A DNA stretch of 64,000 nucleotides from contig NZ_APND01000006.1 of NCBI RefSeq assembly GCF_040361215.1, positions 1 through 64,000 of the forward strand, given 5' to 3'. The notes under the pieces were generated by a model, which was not told the origin of the DNA, did not search any database, and saw nothing but the letters and a program-made list of their open reading frames with translations. The position numbers and the translations under genes are program-made. Shown here piece by piece: positions 17,703 to 27,454 of this stretch; within the stretch, counting starts at the first letter, position 1, and each line of letters opens with the position of its first letter. The DNA is from Salinisphaera dokdonensis (GTDB lineage Bacteria > Pseudomonadota > Gammaproteobacteria > Nevskiales > Salinisphaeraceae).

Positions 17703-18500
17703 ATGGCTGACCGAGATAACCGACATCCCACGCCCAATGCCCGCGTTTCCGCTCGTGCGATCTATCAGACCATCCGGCGTGACGGTGAAGAGGAAATGGC
17801 GCGGCTGGTGGGTTCGCTGTGGTGGTCGGGCGTGGCGGCCGGCATTGCAGTCTCGACGTCGGTTATTGCCGAGGGGTTGCTTCACGAGACGTTGCCCGAC
17901 AACGCGTGGCGCCCATCGCTGGAAGCGTTCGGCTATTGCGTAGGCTTCGTGCTTGTCGTGCTCGGCCGCACGCAGTTATTCACCGAGAACACGATTACAG
18001 CGGTGCTGCCGCTTATGACTCGTACCAATCGCGAGTCATTCATCTGCATCGCGCGGCTATGGAGCGTGGTATTCATCGCCAACATGGTGGGCACACTGGT
18101 CGCGGCGACTTTCACCGATGTCGTGGGTTTTGCAACGCCCGAACAGCTCGCCGCTTTTCACGATGTATCCCGACCGTTGCTGGAAAAAGGCTGGATCGAG
18201 ACGTTACTGCATGGCATTCCTGCCGGCTTTTTCGTCGCAGCGATGGTCTGGATGCTGCCGAACGCGCGCGGATCGGAAATCTGGGTGATCGTGATTGCGA
18301 CCTACATGATCGCCCTGGGCGATTTCGCCCATGTTGTGGTCGGCTCCATGGAAGCGTTCCTGCTGCTGCTCGCCGGGGAAGTGCATATTATCGACGCGCT
18401 CTGGGGCTGCCTGCTGCCCGCCCTCATCGGCAACGTGCTGGGCGGTACCGTGCTGTTCTCGCTGCTGGCCTATGGCCAAGTACGGCAGGAAATCGATTAG
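17703..18500 (+). CDS. Formate/nitrite transporter (FNT) family membrane protein
   Basis: A 265-aa membrane protein with six predicted helices. FNT marks are visible: GRTQLFTENT in the first half and the matching re-entrant region GDFAHVVVGSMEAFLLLLAG in the second half. The N-terminal cytosolic tail carries DGEEEMARLVGSLWWSGVAAG. It resembles YfdC-like FNT proteins more than FocA or NirC. A pentameric channel for small monovalent anions is the family role, and the substrate is not clear. ArfB follows after only 10 bp. Confidence 0.85.
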   Translation: MADRDNRHPTPNARVSARAIYQTIRRDGEEEMARLVGSLWWSGVAAGIAVSTSVIAEGLLHETLPDNAWRPSLEAFGYCVGFVLVVLGRTQLFTENTITAVLPLMTRTNRESFICIARLWSVVFIANMVGTLVAATFTDVVGFATPEQLAAFHDVSRPLLEKGWIETLLHGIPAGFFVAAMVWMLPNARGSEIWVIVIATYMIALGDFAHVVVGSMEAFLLLLAGEVHIIDALWGCLLPALIGNVLGGTVLFSLLAYGQVRQEID

Positions 18501-18510
18501 GCTCTCGCGC

Positions 18511-18933
18511 ATGCCTCTAGTCATTTCCAATCAGGTCAGCCTCGCCGATTCCGAGATCGAATGGCACGCCGTGCGTTCCTCCGGCGCAGGCGGCCAGAAC
18601 GTGAACAAGGTCGCCACGGCGGTGCACCTGCGTTTCGATATCCAGGCGTCGTCGCTACCCGATTTCTACAAGGAACGATTGCTGGCCCGACGCGACCGTC
18701 GAATTACCCGCGACGGCGTCATCGTCATCAAGGCACAACAGTTTCGCAGTCAGGACAAGAACCGCGAAGACGCCCTGGCCCGTCTGCAGGCTATCGTGCG
18801 CAGCGCGACCGCCGTGGCGCGTCGGCGCAAGCCCACCAAACCGTCGCGGCGCGCCAAGCGCAAGCGCATGGACCATAAGACAAAACGCGGCCGAACCAAG
18901 ACACTGCGTGGGCGTCCATCGCGCGACGACTAG
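18511..18933 (+). CDS. arfB: Alternative ribosome-rescue factor ArfB (peptidyl-tRNA hydrolase)
   Basis: A 140-aa protein that releases peptide from ribosomes stalled on truncated mRNA. The catalytic GGQ is at residues 27-29 (SSGAGGQNVNK). After the release-factor domain comes the very basic C-terminal tail (RRKPTKPSRRAKRKR, HKTKRGRTKT) that enters the empty mRNA channel. Length matches E. coli YaeJ (140 aa). The ATG at 18511 begins PLVISNQV as in homologues. It lies 10 bp after the FNT gene and is probably co-transcribed with it. Confidence 0.95.
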   Translation: MPLVISNQVSLADSEIEWHAVRSSGAGGQNVNKVATAVHLRFDIQASSLPDFYKERLLARRDRRITRDGVIVIKAQQFRSQDKNREDALARLQAIVRSATAVARRRKPTKPSRRAKRKRMDHKTKRGRTKTLRGRPSRDD

Positions 18934-19203
18934 AGCCCGAAAAACGAGGCCCGCCGAGCCGCTCAGTGACTGCCACGGCGGGCGCGGGATGCGTCGCTTG
19001 CGCCGTCCTGTATCATAAGACCATTATTTTGCAGTGCAGCACGTTTGCTGCCACGGGGATCTGCGTCGTCTTCGACGCCACCGCAGCCGATGCTATCGAC
19101 CGATCACCACACCGGTCGCCGCAAAGCTACGCCTGTACGCCAGGCATGGAGCGCATCGAGCGACACGCGCAGGACATTCCCCGTCCCGCCCGGGAAAACA
19201 TAG

Positions 19204-20784
19204 ATGAATCAAGCAGCCACGCCTGCCTCTCGCACCTCGACGGTATCCCGTTGGGGCGATCCGATCACGCTCGTACTCAGCGTGGGTTTCGTGCTCCTTT
19301 TCATTGGGCTATCGCTCTATGATCTTGAGGGCGTGTCCGACGCGATTTCAATCGGCTTCGCCTGGACCGCCGCGACGCTGGGCACCTATTTCGAACTGCT
19401 CTTGCTCGCAACGTTCTTTATCGGCATCGGCGTGGCCTGCACGCCCGCTGCGAATGCGCGCGTCGGCGGTCTCGACGCGCCAGAGCTGAGCACCTTCAAG
19501 TGGCTGTCAATCATCATGTGCACCCTGCTTGCAGGCGGCGGCGTGTTCTTTGCCGCTGGCGAGCCGGTCTATCACTTTCTGACAACCCCGCCGGCCTTCG
19601 ACACCGAAGCCGGCACGGCAGCGGCCGTTTCTGACGCGCTCGCGCAGTCGTTCATGCACTGGGGGTTTCTGGCCTGGGCGATACTGGGTTCGTTGACCGC
19701 CGTGGTTCTGGCCCATGCCCATTACGACAAGGGCGAGCCGCTACGTCCGCGTAGTCTGCTGTTGCCCGTACTCGGTAAACGCGTCGTCGATAGTCCCGTC
19801 GGCAGCGTGATCGACGCGGTGTGCATCATCGCGGTGGTCGCCGGCACGGTCGGGCCGATCGGCTTTCTCGCCACCCAGGTCAGTTACGGCCTGCACGAAA
19901 TCTTCGGCTTCGCCGAAGGGCTCCCGACCCAGCTGTCGATTCTTGCCGTGCTCGGCGTGGTTTATGTCACATCAGCGGTGACCGGCATCAATCGCGGCAT
20001 CCAGACCCTGAGCCGATTCAACGTATTTCTCGCGCTCGCAATCGCGGCCGTGATCTTCGTGTTCGGGCCGACATTGTTCCTTGTGAACACCTACGTCCAG
20101 GCCTTCGGCGAGTATCTGAGTTCGTTCTTCACTATGGCCACCATGTCGTCGCAGACGGCGCCGGCCTGGTGGATGAAGTGGTGGACGGTGTTCTTCTTCG
20201 CCTGGTTCCTGGGCTACGGCCCGCTTATGGCGATCTTCGTGGCGCGCATATCGCGAGGACGCACGATTCGCCAAATGATCGTCTCGGTGGCGATCTTGGC
20301 GCCGATTGCGACGACGCTCTGGTTCACCCTGCTTGGTGGTTCGGGCATCCATTATCAGATGACCGGCGTGTTCGATCTCACCGACGCGCTGGCCAATTTC
20401 AAGTTTGACGTCGCCACGCTCACAATCGCCCAGGCCCTGCCGGGCGGTGCCGCCATGGCGCTGGCAATCATGGTGCTGACTTCCATCTTCGTGGCCACCA
20501 CCGGTGACTCGATGAGTTATGCGATCTCGGTGGTCACGGCCGGCCACGATCAACCCGCGCCTGCCATGCGCGCATTCTGGGGCATCACCATGGCGATCAT
20601 GGCCGCGATTCTGCTCTACATGGGCCGTGGCCAGATCAGCGCCCTTCAGCAACTGATCGTGATCACCGCTATTCCGGTGTCGTTGGTACTGCTGCCCTCG
20701 CTCTGGACCGGGCCGAAAGCCGCCTATGCGATGGCACGCGCCCAGGGCATCGTACCCGCGCGTGCTTCGGGGGTTGCTGACTAG
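19204..20784 (+). CDS. BCCT-family osmolyte transporter
   Basis: A 526-aa transporter with about 12 membrane helices. The family motif after helix 8, ARISRGRTIRQM, is intact. The first helix pair region (SFMHWGFLAWA) matches the BCCT core. The substrate box in helix 8, which reads YWAWWISWSP in BetP, is here FFAWFLGYGP, so three of its four Trp are replaced by Phe or Tyr. BCCT proteins use Na+ or H+ to import betaine, choline, carnitine or DMSP. The changed box suggests a substrate other than glycine betaine. Monocistronic with its own terminator. Confidence 0.85.
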   Translation: MNQAATPASRTSTVSRWGDPITLVLSVGFVLLFIGLSLYDLEGVSDAISIGFAWTAATLGTYFELLLLATFFIGIGVACTPAANARVGGLDAPELSTFKWLSIIMCTLLAGGGVFFAAGEPVYHFLTTPPAFDTEAGTAAAVSDALAQSFMHWGFLAWAILGSLTAVVLAHAHYDKGEPLRPRSLLLPVLGKRVVDSPVGSVIDAVCIIAVVAGTVGPIGFLATQVSYGLHEIFGFAEGLPTQLSILAVLGVVYVTSAVTGINRGIQTLSRFNVFLALAIAAVIFVFGPTLFLVNTYVQAFGEYLSSFFTMATMSSQTAPAWWMKWWTVFFFAWFLGYGPLMAIFVARISRGRTIRQMIVSVAILAPIATTLWFTLLGGSGIHYQMTGVFDLTDALANFKFDVATLTIAQALPGGAAMALAIMVLTSIFVATTGDSMSYAISVVTAGHDQPAPAMRAFWGITMAIMAAILLYMGRGQISALQQLIVITAIPVSLVLLPSLWTGPKAAYAMARAQGIVPARASGVAD

Positions 20785-20800
20785 GCGGCCTAAGGCTCGA

Positions 20801-20826
20801 GCGCCTGCCCGAGCGCAGGCGCTTTT
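20801..20826 (+). terminator. Terminator of BCCT gene
   Basis: GCGCCTGC, six-base loop, GCAGGCGC, then TTTT, 16 bp after the stop. The U tract is short. Confidence 0.65.
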
Positions 20827-21047
20827 GTCGCGCTACTTTACAAATAAGCAAGGGCTTGAATTAAGAATATAAAAGAAACGATCATTTTTCACACTTTTTC
20901 GTTTCGCGCCGCCTGTCGGATTTTTCCTGTTTGAAACCGGCACTTGACCCCATTGCTTCATGTGGCAATGGATTTTTCGGCTCGAAATTCGTATTCCGGA
21001 CTTGCACGCCGCCGCAAACGCGGTGCTAAAAGTAGACGTCGGGCTTC

Positions 21048-22304
21048 ATGAAAAAGCCGTTGGGGACCGCCATGACGGCATCGACGATCGACGCGCGACA
21101 GGTTGAACAGTGTATCGCCCAACGTTGCGATCGGAGTCTGCAATTTCCACCAAATGTGGAACGCGCATACGAGACTTATTCACAGCGCCCTCGTGCGCGA
21201 TTGATGACGAGCACCGTCATTCCCTCGCTCTTGATATACAACCTGTTCCTCGTTGTAGATTTTCTGTTGCTGCCCGAGACCTTCCTGCTCGCAGTGTTCT
21301 GTCATTTAGCAGTGGTCACCCCGTTATTGCTGCTGACAGGTTTCGTGGCGCGCGGCGAACCGCCGCTGCTTGTTCGCGAAACTTTGGCTGCGAGCGTTCC
21401 CCTGGCCATGGCCGCTCAGATCCTGTTCATCTATTCGATCAACATCGATCAACCTGCGGCACAGCATTACCAGTATCTGGTACTGGCAGTGATGATTTAC
21501 GCAAACGTTAATCAGCGACTCGATTTCCGCTTTGCCCTGGCGACTTCGCTGGCACTCATGACGTGCTATATCTGGATCTTGCTGCCTTCAGCCGCGCCGT
21601 TCGCCAGCAAGCTCGTCGGCCTGACCGCAATCATCGCCACCTGCTATCTGTCGCTAAATGCGAACTTCCGCATGGAGCGAGATGCACGCCACAGCTTTTT
21701 GCGCCGACTGCAGGATCGACTACGGCGCGAGGATGCAGAACTCGCCGCCAATCGCGACCCGCTGACGGGGTTGTCGAATCGCTACCAGTTAGAGAAACAG
21801 GTCGAAGCGCTTTACGGCGACGGCACAGGCCAGGACGTGAGCGTGGGCGCGCTTATGGTCGACGTGGATCACTTCAAGGCTTTCAACGACCACTATGGCC
21901 ATCCAGCCGGCGACACCTGTCTCAAGCGCGTCGCTGGGGCGATCGCAGCACAGCTGCGTAACGACAACGACCTGGCGATTCGCTACGGCGGGGAGGAGTT
22001 CCTGATTCTGCTCCACAATGCGTCGCTGGCCGATACAGTCCGTATCGCCGAGCGTCTGCGCCGTACCATCGAGGCCTTCCGCATCCCTCACGTCAATGCC
22101 GCAGACCACCGCGACGTCACGGTCAGCGTCGGCGCGATGGCCGGGACGCTCGGTCGCTACCGGATCTCGGAGTTGGTCGACGCCGCGGATGCCGCGCTTT
22201 ATACCGCTAAGCGCAATGGGCGCAACCGGGTCTCGCCTCCGCTGCTTGCCGACAGCCGCTCGTTGGCGACACTGCCGATATCGCCTTTGCGACCGGTAAG
22301 CTGA
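21048..22304 (+). CDS. Membrane-bound diguanylate cyclase (GGDEF)
   Basis: A 418-aa protein with about five to six N-terminal helices (residues 55-210) of the MASE type, then a GGDEF domain. The active-site motif is GGEEF (RYGGEEF), with DPLTGLSNR and MVDVDHFKAFND upstream, so the enzyme should make c-di-GMP. The inhibitory I-site is not conserved: the RxxD position reads NDND. An in-frame ATG at 21072 has GGGGA upstream and may be the real start. AT-rich promoter sequence lies around 20840-20900. It ends next to the terminator of the aldehyde dehydrogenase gene. Confidence 0.88.
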   Translation: MKKPLGTAMTASTIDARQVEQCIAQRCDRSLQFPPNVERAYETYSQRPRARLMTSTVIPSLLIYNLFLVVDFLLLPETFLLAVFCHLAVVTPLLLLTGFVARGEPPLLVRETLAASVPLAMAAQILFIYSINIDQPAAQHYQYLVLAVMIYANVNQRLDFRFALATSLALMTCYIWILLPSAAPFASKLVGLTAIIATCYLSLNANFRMERDARHSFLRRLQDRLRREDAELAANRDPLTGLSNRYQLEKQVEALYGDGTGQDVSVGALMVDVDHFKAFNDHYGHPAGDTCLKRVAGAIAAQLRNDNDLAIRYGGEEFLILLHNASLADTVRIAERLRRTIEAFRIPHVNAADHRDVTVSVGAMAGTLGRYRISELVDAADAALYTAKRNGRNRVSPPLLADSRSLATLPISPLRPVS

Positions 22305-22322
22305 GGCGTTGTCGCCGAGCAC

Positions 22323-22355
22323 AAAAAAGGCCCGCACCCCACAGGGCACGGGCCT
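22323..22355 (-). terminator. Terminator of aldehyde dehydrogenase gene
   Basis: On the minus strand AGGCCCG pairs with CGGGCCT, with an inner three-pair extension around two mismatches, followed by six T (A at 22323-22328). It starts 47 bp past the stop at 22402. Confidence 0.85.
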
Positions 22356-22401
22356 AATTTCATCACTGCGCCAAACGGGCTTCGCCGCTTGGCCAGAGCA
22401 A

Positions 22402-23778
22402 TCATTCGATGATCATCACCGTTTTCGCGTTCACGAACTCCTTCATGCCGAAGCCGCCGTGTTCGCGACCGTAGCCGCTGTCCTTCACGCCGCCGAACGG
22501 CAGATGCGGCTGGGCGAGACGGTAACCATTGATGTTGACCATACCGGTGTCGAACAGGTTACGGGCGATATCGATGGCACGCTTCTCATCCTTCGAGAAG
22601 ATGCCGCCGCCCAGGCCATAGCGTGAATCGTTGGCCACGCGCAGGGCTTCGTTTTCGTCCGATACGCGGATCAGCGATGCAACCGGGCCGAACAGTTCCT
22701 CGTCGTAGGCCGGCATGCCCGGCTTGAGGTCTTCCAGCACGGTGCTCGGGTAGAAATAGCCCGGGCCATCCGGTATCTCGCCGCCGAACACGCAGGTCGC
22801 ACCGGCATCGACCGAACGCTTGACCAGATCGTGCAGCGTATCGCGCAGATCGCCACGGGCGATTGGCCCGAGCGTGGTCTTGGGATCGGTCGGGTCGCCG
22901 TACTCGATCTGGCGCATCTTCTCGACGAACTTGTCGCGGAATTCCTCGTAGACCGAATCAACCACGATGAAGCGCTTGGCCGCGACACAGGTTTCGCCGT
23001 TGTTGTAGACACGCGCCTGGGCGCAAGTTTCGACGGCCTTGTCGATGTCCGCATCCTCGAGTACGAGGTAGGCGTCGTTGCTGCCCAGTTCGAGCACCGA
23101 CTTTTTCAGGTTTTCTCCGGACTTGGCCGCTACGGCAGCGCCGGCCTTGGGGCTACCCGTGAGCGTCACACCGCGCACGTATTCGTGCTCGATCAGCTGG
23201 CCGGTCTGGTCCGCATCGATGAGCAGCGTGCGGAAAACGTTTTCTGGCAGCCCTGCTTCGGCGAAGACCTTCTCGATCTCGAGCGCCGCACCCCAGACGT
23301 TGGGCGCGTGCTTCAGTAGTACCGTGTTGCCCGCCATGATGTTGGCGATGCTGTAACGAACAACCTGATAGAACGGGAAGTTCCAGGGCTGAATGCCCAG
23401 GATCACGCCGATCGGCTGATAGCTTATCAAGGCGCGACCGCCGTCGAGCGCGCGCTCCTCGTCGGCCAGTTCATCCGCTGCCGTATCGGCGGTGTATTCG
23501 CAGATCGCGGCACAGAGCTCGATCTCGTCGCCGCCCTGGGAAATCGGCTTGCCCATCTCCTGGGTCATCAGCGCGGCATAATCATCTTTCTTGGCACGCA
23601 GGCGCTTGGCGATTTCTCGCAGGATGTTGCCGCGCTCTTCGAGGCTGGTCGTGCGCCATTGCAGGAAAGCCTCGTGCGAGTCACGCAGCGTTTGCAGCGC
23701 CTGTTCGTCGCTGGCGAGATCGTAGGTCGCGATGACCTCTTCAGTTGCCGGATTGATGGTCTGGTGGGTCTGGGCCAT
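22402..23778 (-). CDS. NAD(P)-dependent aldehyde dehydrogenase, succinate-semialdehyde dehydrogenase (GabD1)-like
   Basis: A 458-aa aldehyde dehydrogenase. The ATG at 23778 has GGGAG seven bases upstream; an in-frame ATG at 23802 lacks a site. Catalytic Cys is in NNGETCVAAKR. The Glu lies in LELGSND, where the usual LELGG second Gly is replaced by Ser. Cofactor-site residues are visible in QPWNFPFYQ and GSPKAG. Size (~456 aa) and the SINPATEE start match short SSADHs such as GabD1, which oxidise succinate semialdehyde to succinate. A second enzyme of the class lies at 59511-60932. Transcribed alone, with its own terminator. Confidence 0.8.
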   Translation of the reverse strand: MAQTHQTINPATEEVIATYDLASDEQALQTLRDSHEAFLQWRTTSLEERGNILREIAKRLRAKKDDYAALMTQEMGKPISQGGDEIELCAAICEYTADTAADELADEERALDGGRALISYQPIGVILGIQPWNFPFYQVVRYSIANIMAGNTVLLKHAPNVWGAALEIEKVFAEAGLPENVFRTLLIDADQTGQLIEHEYVRGVTLTGSPKAGAAVAAKSGENLKKSVLELGSNDAYLVLEDADIDKAVETCAQARVYNNGETCVAAKRFIVVDSVYEEFRDKFVEKMRQIEYGDPTDPKTTLGPIARGDLRDTLHDLVKRSVDAGATCVFGGEIPDGPGYFYPSTVLEDLKPGMPAYDEELFGPVASLIRVSDENEALRVANDSRYGLGGGIFSKDEKRAIDIARNLFDTGMVNINGYRLAQPHLPFGGVKDSGYGREHGGFGMKEFVNAKTVMIIE

Positions 23779-23831
23779 GTTGCCACTCCCGTGTGCATTC
23801 ATGAGAAACAGTTACGCAGTCCTTTGAAAAC

Positions 23832-23853
23832 AAAAACGCCGCCTGCAGGCGGC
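23832..23853 (-). terminator. Terminator of PAS-GAF-GGDEF-EAL gene
   Basis: Perfect 16-base palindrome GCCGCCTGCAGGCGGC (23838-23853), with five A (23832-23836) forming the U tract on the minus strand. It lies about 130 bp beyond the stop at 23985. Confidence 0.75.
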
Positions 23854-23984
23854 ACGATTTCGCTGCGTCTGGCAACTACTTGGCGGCGGAACGCTGCCCG
23901 TTCAAGCCCGACACCAGCGCGGCACGCGCCATCGGCCATAGTTGGCAGTAGTGTGGCCCGAACACCGGACCGCGTCGACGCGCC

Positions 23985-26588
23985 TCAGAGCGCCTTTCGC
24001 ACCCGATGGGATCGTACGAGATCGGCGAATGCCGTATGGCTGCCGGGCCGGCTGAAATAGTAGCCCTGCATGTCGTCGCAGTGCTGCTCACGCAGAAAGC
24101 TTTGCTGCTCGGCGGTTTCGACGCCCTCGGCAATCACATTGAGGCTCAAGTTCTTGCCCATGGTGATGATCGCGCGGGCAATCGACTGATCAGTGATATT
24201 GGAGGACAGGTCTCGAACAAAAGAGCGATCGATCTTGAGGCTGTCGACCGGCAGGTCGCGCAACTGGGTCAGCGAGGAATAGCCGGTTCCGAAATCGTCA
24301 ATGGATATATAAACGCCCAGCCGCTTGATCTGGGCGAGTAGCTCCAGCGCGCGCCCGACATCGTGCATGACGGCGGTTTCCGTGATCTCGAGTTCCAGCA
24401 AGCTCGCCGGCATTCCGGTGCGTTCCAGGACGGATTCGAGGTGAGAGACGAGTTGATGGTCGGCGAACTGCATCGGCGAGAGATTCACTGCCATGCGCAG
24501 CGGCGGAATGCCCTGCCGCTGCCAGGCCATGTTCTGTTCACACGCGGTTTGCAGCACCCAGCGGCCGATGGGAATGATCAGGCCAATCTCCTCGGCCAAC
24601 GGCAGGAACTGTGTTGGCGTGACCTCTCCGAGTTCCGCACTGTGCCAGCGCAACAGCGCCTCAACGCCAATGATCTGCTCGTTCTCCAGGCTGATCTTGG
24701 CCTGGTAGGCGAGCTCGAACTCGTCGTGCTCGAGCGCTTGGCGCAAATGATTCTCAAGCTTGATGCGCTTGAGTGATCGACTTTCGAGTTGGGCGGAATA
24801 GAACTCGAAAGTATTCTTGCCTTCTTCCTTCGCGCGGTACATGGCCATGTCGGCGTGTTTGAGCAGGCTCGATGCATCGAGCGCATCGTCGGGATAGATC
24901 GCGATCCCGATACTGGTGGTGATCCGGTATTCCTGGCCCTGCAACTCAACCGGCTCGAGAATCTTGCTCAGGATAGTGCGCGCAAGCTTGGCGGCGTCCT
25001 CCGGCTGCTGGATGTCATTGACCAGAATCACGAATTCATCGCCGCCAATACGCGCGACCATGTCGCTGGCCCGCACTGCGAGCGACAGGCGTTCCGCAAT
25101 CTGGATCAGTAGCTGATCACCTGCTTCGTGACCGAGCGAGTCGTTGATCGTCTTGAAACGGTCGAGATCGATGAATAGCAGCGCAAAGGATCGCCGATAG
25201 CGCCGCGCCGACTCGATCGCCATAGACAACGATTGGTTGAAAAGCGTCCGGTTCGGCAGGTGGGTGAGACTGTCGTGGGTGGCCAGAAACTCGATATGTT
25301 TCTCGCCCGCCTTGCGTTGCGCCTCATGCTCGAGATTCTCGAGCGCGAACACCACGTTATCGACCATGCGGTTGAGCAGCCCCACGCCCTCCTCGTCGAA
25401 GGCACGCGGGTGATCAGCCGCAAGCAGCATCACCCCGATTGTCTCCCCGGCTTTCACGATGGGGACAGCGGCAGCCGACCGGATGCCCATCTTTGCGCCG
25501 ACGTTTCGCCACGGCGCGACACGGGGATCCTGCATATAGTCGTCACATATCTGCTGACGACATTCGCGAAAGCACTGGGCGACCAATCCGCGACCCTCGG
25601 GATGGCTCGGGTCGAGCGGCACCGTGAGATCGCGAGCCACAGCACCGTTCACACCGGCCGTGGCCGTCACTGTCAGACGGCTGGCGTCTGCCGTCACCCG
25701 CATGATGCATGCGATCAGCATACCGCCCCCAGTGAGCGCCGCTTCGCATACCTGCTCGTAAAGATCGTCCGGCGTCGTCGCACGCAGGATCGCTTCATTC
25801 GTCGCGCCCAGTGACGCGTACATACGACTCATGCGATCACGTGTGAATTCGGCACGCTTGCGCTTGATGATGTCGTTGACCACGCTCACGATCATCCAAC
25901 GCCCGTCCACGAGCTGCGCCTGCCGATGCAACTCGACGATCGTTTCCCGCCCGTCATACGTCCGGCTGCGGCTCTCCGTCGTGATGCCCCCGGCCTCGAT
26001 GACTTCGTCGTATTGGCTGGCAAGCGTTTCGGCGTCCGTGAGCAGCAGTTCGTGCGGCGACATCGTCATAAGTTGGTGGCGATCACAACCGATCAGTTCG
26101 CAGGCGCCATCGTTGGCGTAGACAAAGCGCATGCTTTCCCGATCGATGGCGAAAACCATCAGCTGGGTAGTATCGACGGCGGCACGAAGCTGCCTTAATT
26201 CGTTGAAGTCTTTTCGCGATGCTGTGACATCCCTGCCAAAGCCGCGTGAGCCTTCAATAAACCCCGCCTCATCGCGAATCGGCTCGGCACTGATGCTTAG
26301 ATAACAGTCTGGGGCGTTGTCACGTCTCCAAAAGACAATTTCATCTCGCACGCTACGGGTAGTAACGTGGCTCTGTAGCTCCGGCCAGCTCTGACGCCCG
26401 TTGGCGCCCATACCTAGATCGGCAGGTGTTTTTTCCAGCCATTCAGCGCGGTCGATCGTGCCGGCGTCGACCGCTTCCCCCTCGACACAGGTGAACCGCC
26501 CTGCTCTATCCCGCTCCCAATAGAAATCCGTGACGAGCGCCACCAGGCTGCTTGCATTCGGCAGTTCCGTGTTTAGCCACGTCGGCAT
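23985..26588 (-). CDS. PAS-PAS-GAF-GGDEF-EAL c-di-GMP signalling protein
   Basis: An 867-aa multidomain protein without membrane helices. The start at 26588 has AGAAGG six bases upstream. Order: N-terminal PAS-like (residues ~15-125), second PAS (~135-245), GAF (~275-420), GGDEF (~435-600), EAL (~610-860). The GGDEF motif is intact (RIGGDEF) with an I-site RASD. The EAL motif is intact (GVEALLRW), with ETAVMH, DDFGTGYSSL and AEGVET, so both c-di-GMP synthesis and breakdown are possible. In such fusions one activity often dominates. The cytosolic sensor domains suggest a redox, ligand or light input that cannot be identified here. Monocistronic. Confidence 0.9.
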   Translation of the reverse strand: MPTWLNTELPNASSLVALVTDFYWERDRAGRFTCVEGEAVDAGTIDRAEWLEKTPADLGMGANGRQSWPELQSHVTTRSVRDEIVFWRRDNAPDCYLSISAEPIRDEAGFIEGSRGFGRDVTASRKDFNELRQLRAAVDTTQLMVFAIDRESMRFVYANDGACELIGCDRHQLMTMSPHELLLTDAETLASQYDEVIEAGGITTESRSRTYDGRETIVELHRQAQLVDGRWMIVSVVNDIIKRKRAEFTRDRMSRMYASLGATNEAILRATTPDDLYEQVCEAALTGGGMLIACIMRVTADASRLTVTATAGVNGAVARDLTVPLDPSHPEGRGLVAQCFRECRQQICDDYMQDPRVAPWRNVGAKMGIRSAAAVPIVKAGETIGVMLLAADHPRAFDEEGVGLLNRMVDNVVFALENLEHEAQRKAGEKHIEFLATHDSLTHLPNRTLFNQSLSMAIESARRYRRSFALLFIDLDRFKTINDSLGHEAGDQLLIQIAERLSLAVRASDMVARIGGDEFVILVNDIQQPEDAAKLARTILSKILEPVELQGQEYRITTSIGIAIYPDDALDASSLLKHADMAMYRAKEEGKNTFEFYSAQLESRSLKRIKLENHLRQALEHDEFELAYQAKISLENEQIIGVEALLRWHSAELGEVTPTQFLPLAEEIGLIIPIGRWVLQTACEQNMAWQRQGIPPLRMAVNLSPMQFADHQLVSHLESVLERTGMPASLLELEITETAVMHDVGRALELLAQIKRLGVYISIDDFGTGYSSLTQLRDLPVDSLKIDRSFVRDLSSNITDQSIARAIITMGKNLSLNVIAEGVETAEQQSFLREQHCDDMQGYYFSRPGSHTAFADLVRSHRVRKAL

Positions 26589-26706
26589 GTGATGCCTTCT
26601 CCGTGCGCCCAAGGGGCCCGAGTGTTGTTTTTTTTATAGCGTAACGGTTGGCGTGCGCCAGCACACTCTCCTGGAATTATCGGCAATAGCCTACTGAACC
26701 TTAGGC

Positions 26707-27420
26707 CTAGCGCCAGCGGGTGACGCGCGCACGCAAGGCCTCGAGCCGGCTGTCATGAATGCCCTCCGCCTCGAGATGCGCGACAGTATTGACGAGATAA
26801 TCAGCACTCGAACCGAGCATCCCATGCCCTGTAGCCAAAAGCCGCACGACTTCCGGATCGTCGAGTTGGCAATGACAACGGTGCGTCGGATCGACGACAA
26901 ACGCGATCGCTGTGACAGGGCCGTCGGCCGTGCGCAGCGAAAGCCAGCGCGGCTTGTAGACGCCGGTGAGCATTTCACGACGCCAGACCATCAGCAGCTC
27001 GTGATCGAGGTCGTTGTCCGGGAGTCGTAGCGCCATGCCACGACAGGAGCCGCCCGGCACGAGGCCCAGCATCAACCCGGGCGCTTCGGGCGAGCCACGC
27101 CCGTAATCCAGTTGGAGCCGAAAATCCCGGTGAAAGCCGTAGAGCCGTGCACGGCGCGCTTCGGCGACCGCAACGCAGGGGTTCCACAGCAACGAACCGT
27201 AGGCGAATACCCAGACGCCTGTCGTGTCCTGTGCAGGACAAAGTGCCCTCGTTTCAGCGATCGACGCACGCAGCTGTGCATCCGAGGCCAGCGGCACATC
27301 CGGGTGCCTCATCTGAAGCGCAGCACGAATGCCGTCGCGTTCGAGCACGGAGCGGGTGATACCGCTCGACAGGTCCCCCGGGCCGCTGGCTTCTTCGTTC
27401 ACTGTGCGCCGCGTCGCCAT
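26707..27420 (-). CDS. chaC: Gamma-glutamylcyclotransferase, ChaC type
   Basis: A 237-aa enzyme. The substrate loop YGSLLWNP (about residue 75-82) is the ChaC hallmark, and the catalytic Glu is in the SPEAPGLMLGLVPGGSCRG to MVWRREM span typical of the family. ChaC cleaves glutathione to 5-oxoproline and Cys-Gly. The ATG at 27420 gives an N-terminal extension of ~70 residues before the domain, longer than usual, so a later start cannot be excluded. It begins 34 bp after the free methionine sulfoxide reductase gene, which suggests a thiol and methionine redox unit. Confidence 0.85.
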   Translation of the reverse strand: MATRRTVNEEASGPGDLSSGITRSVLERDGIRAALQMRHPDVPLASDAQLRASIAETRALCPAQDTTGVWVFAYGSLLWNPCVAVAEARRARLYGFHRDFRLQLDYGRGSPEAPGLMLGLVPGGSCRGMALRLPDNDLDHELLMVWRREMLTGVYKPRWLSLRTADGPVTAIAFVVDPTHRCHCQLDDPEVVRLLATGHGMLGSSADYLVNTVAHLEAEGIHDSRLEALRARVTRWR

Positions 27421-27454
27421 GTAACGGTCACATCGGCGCGCACCTCCGGCGGTC

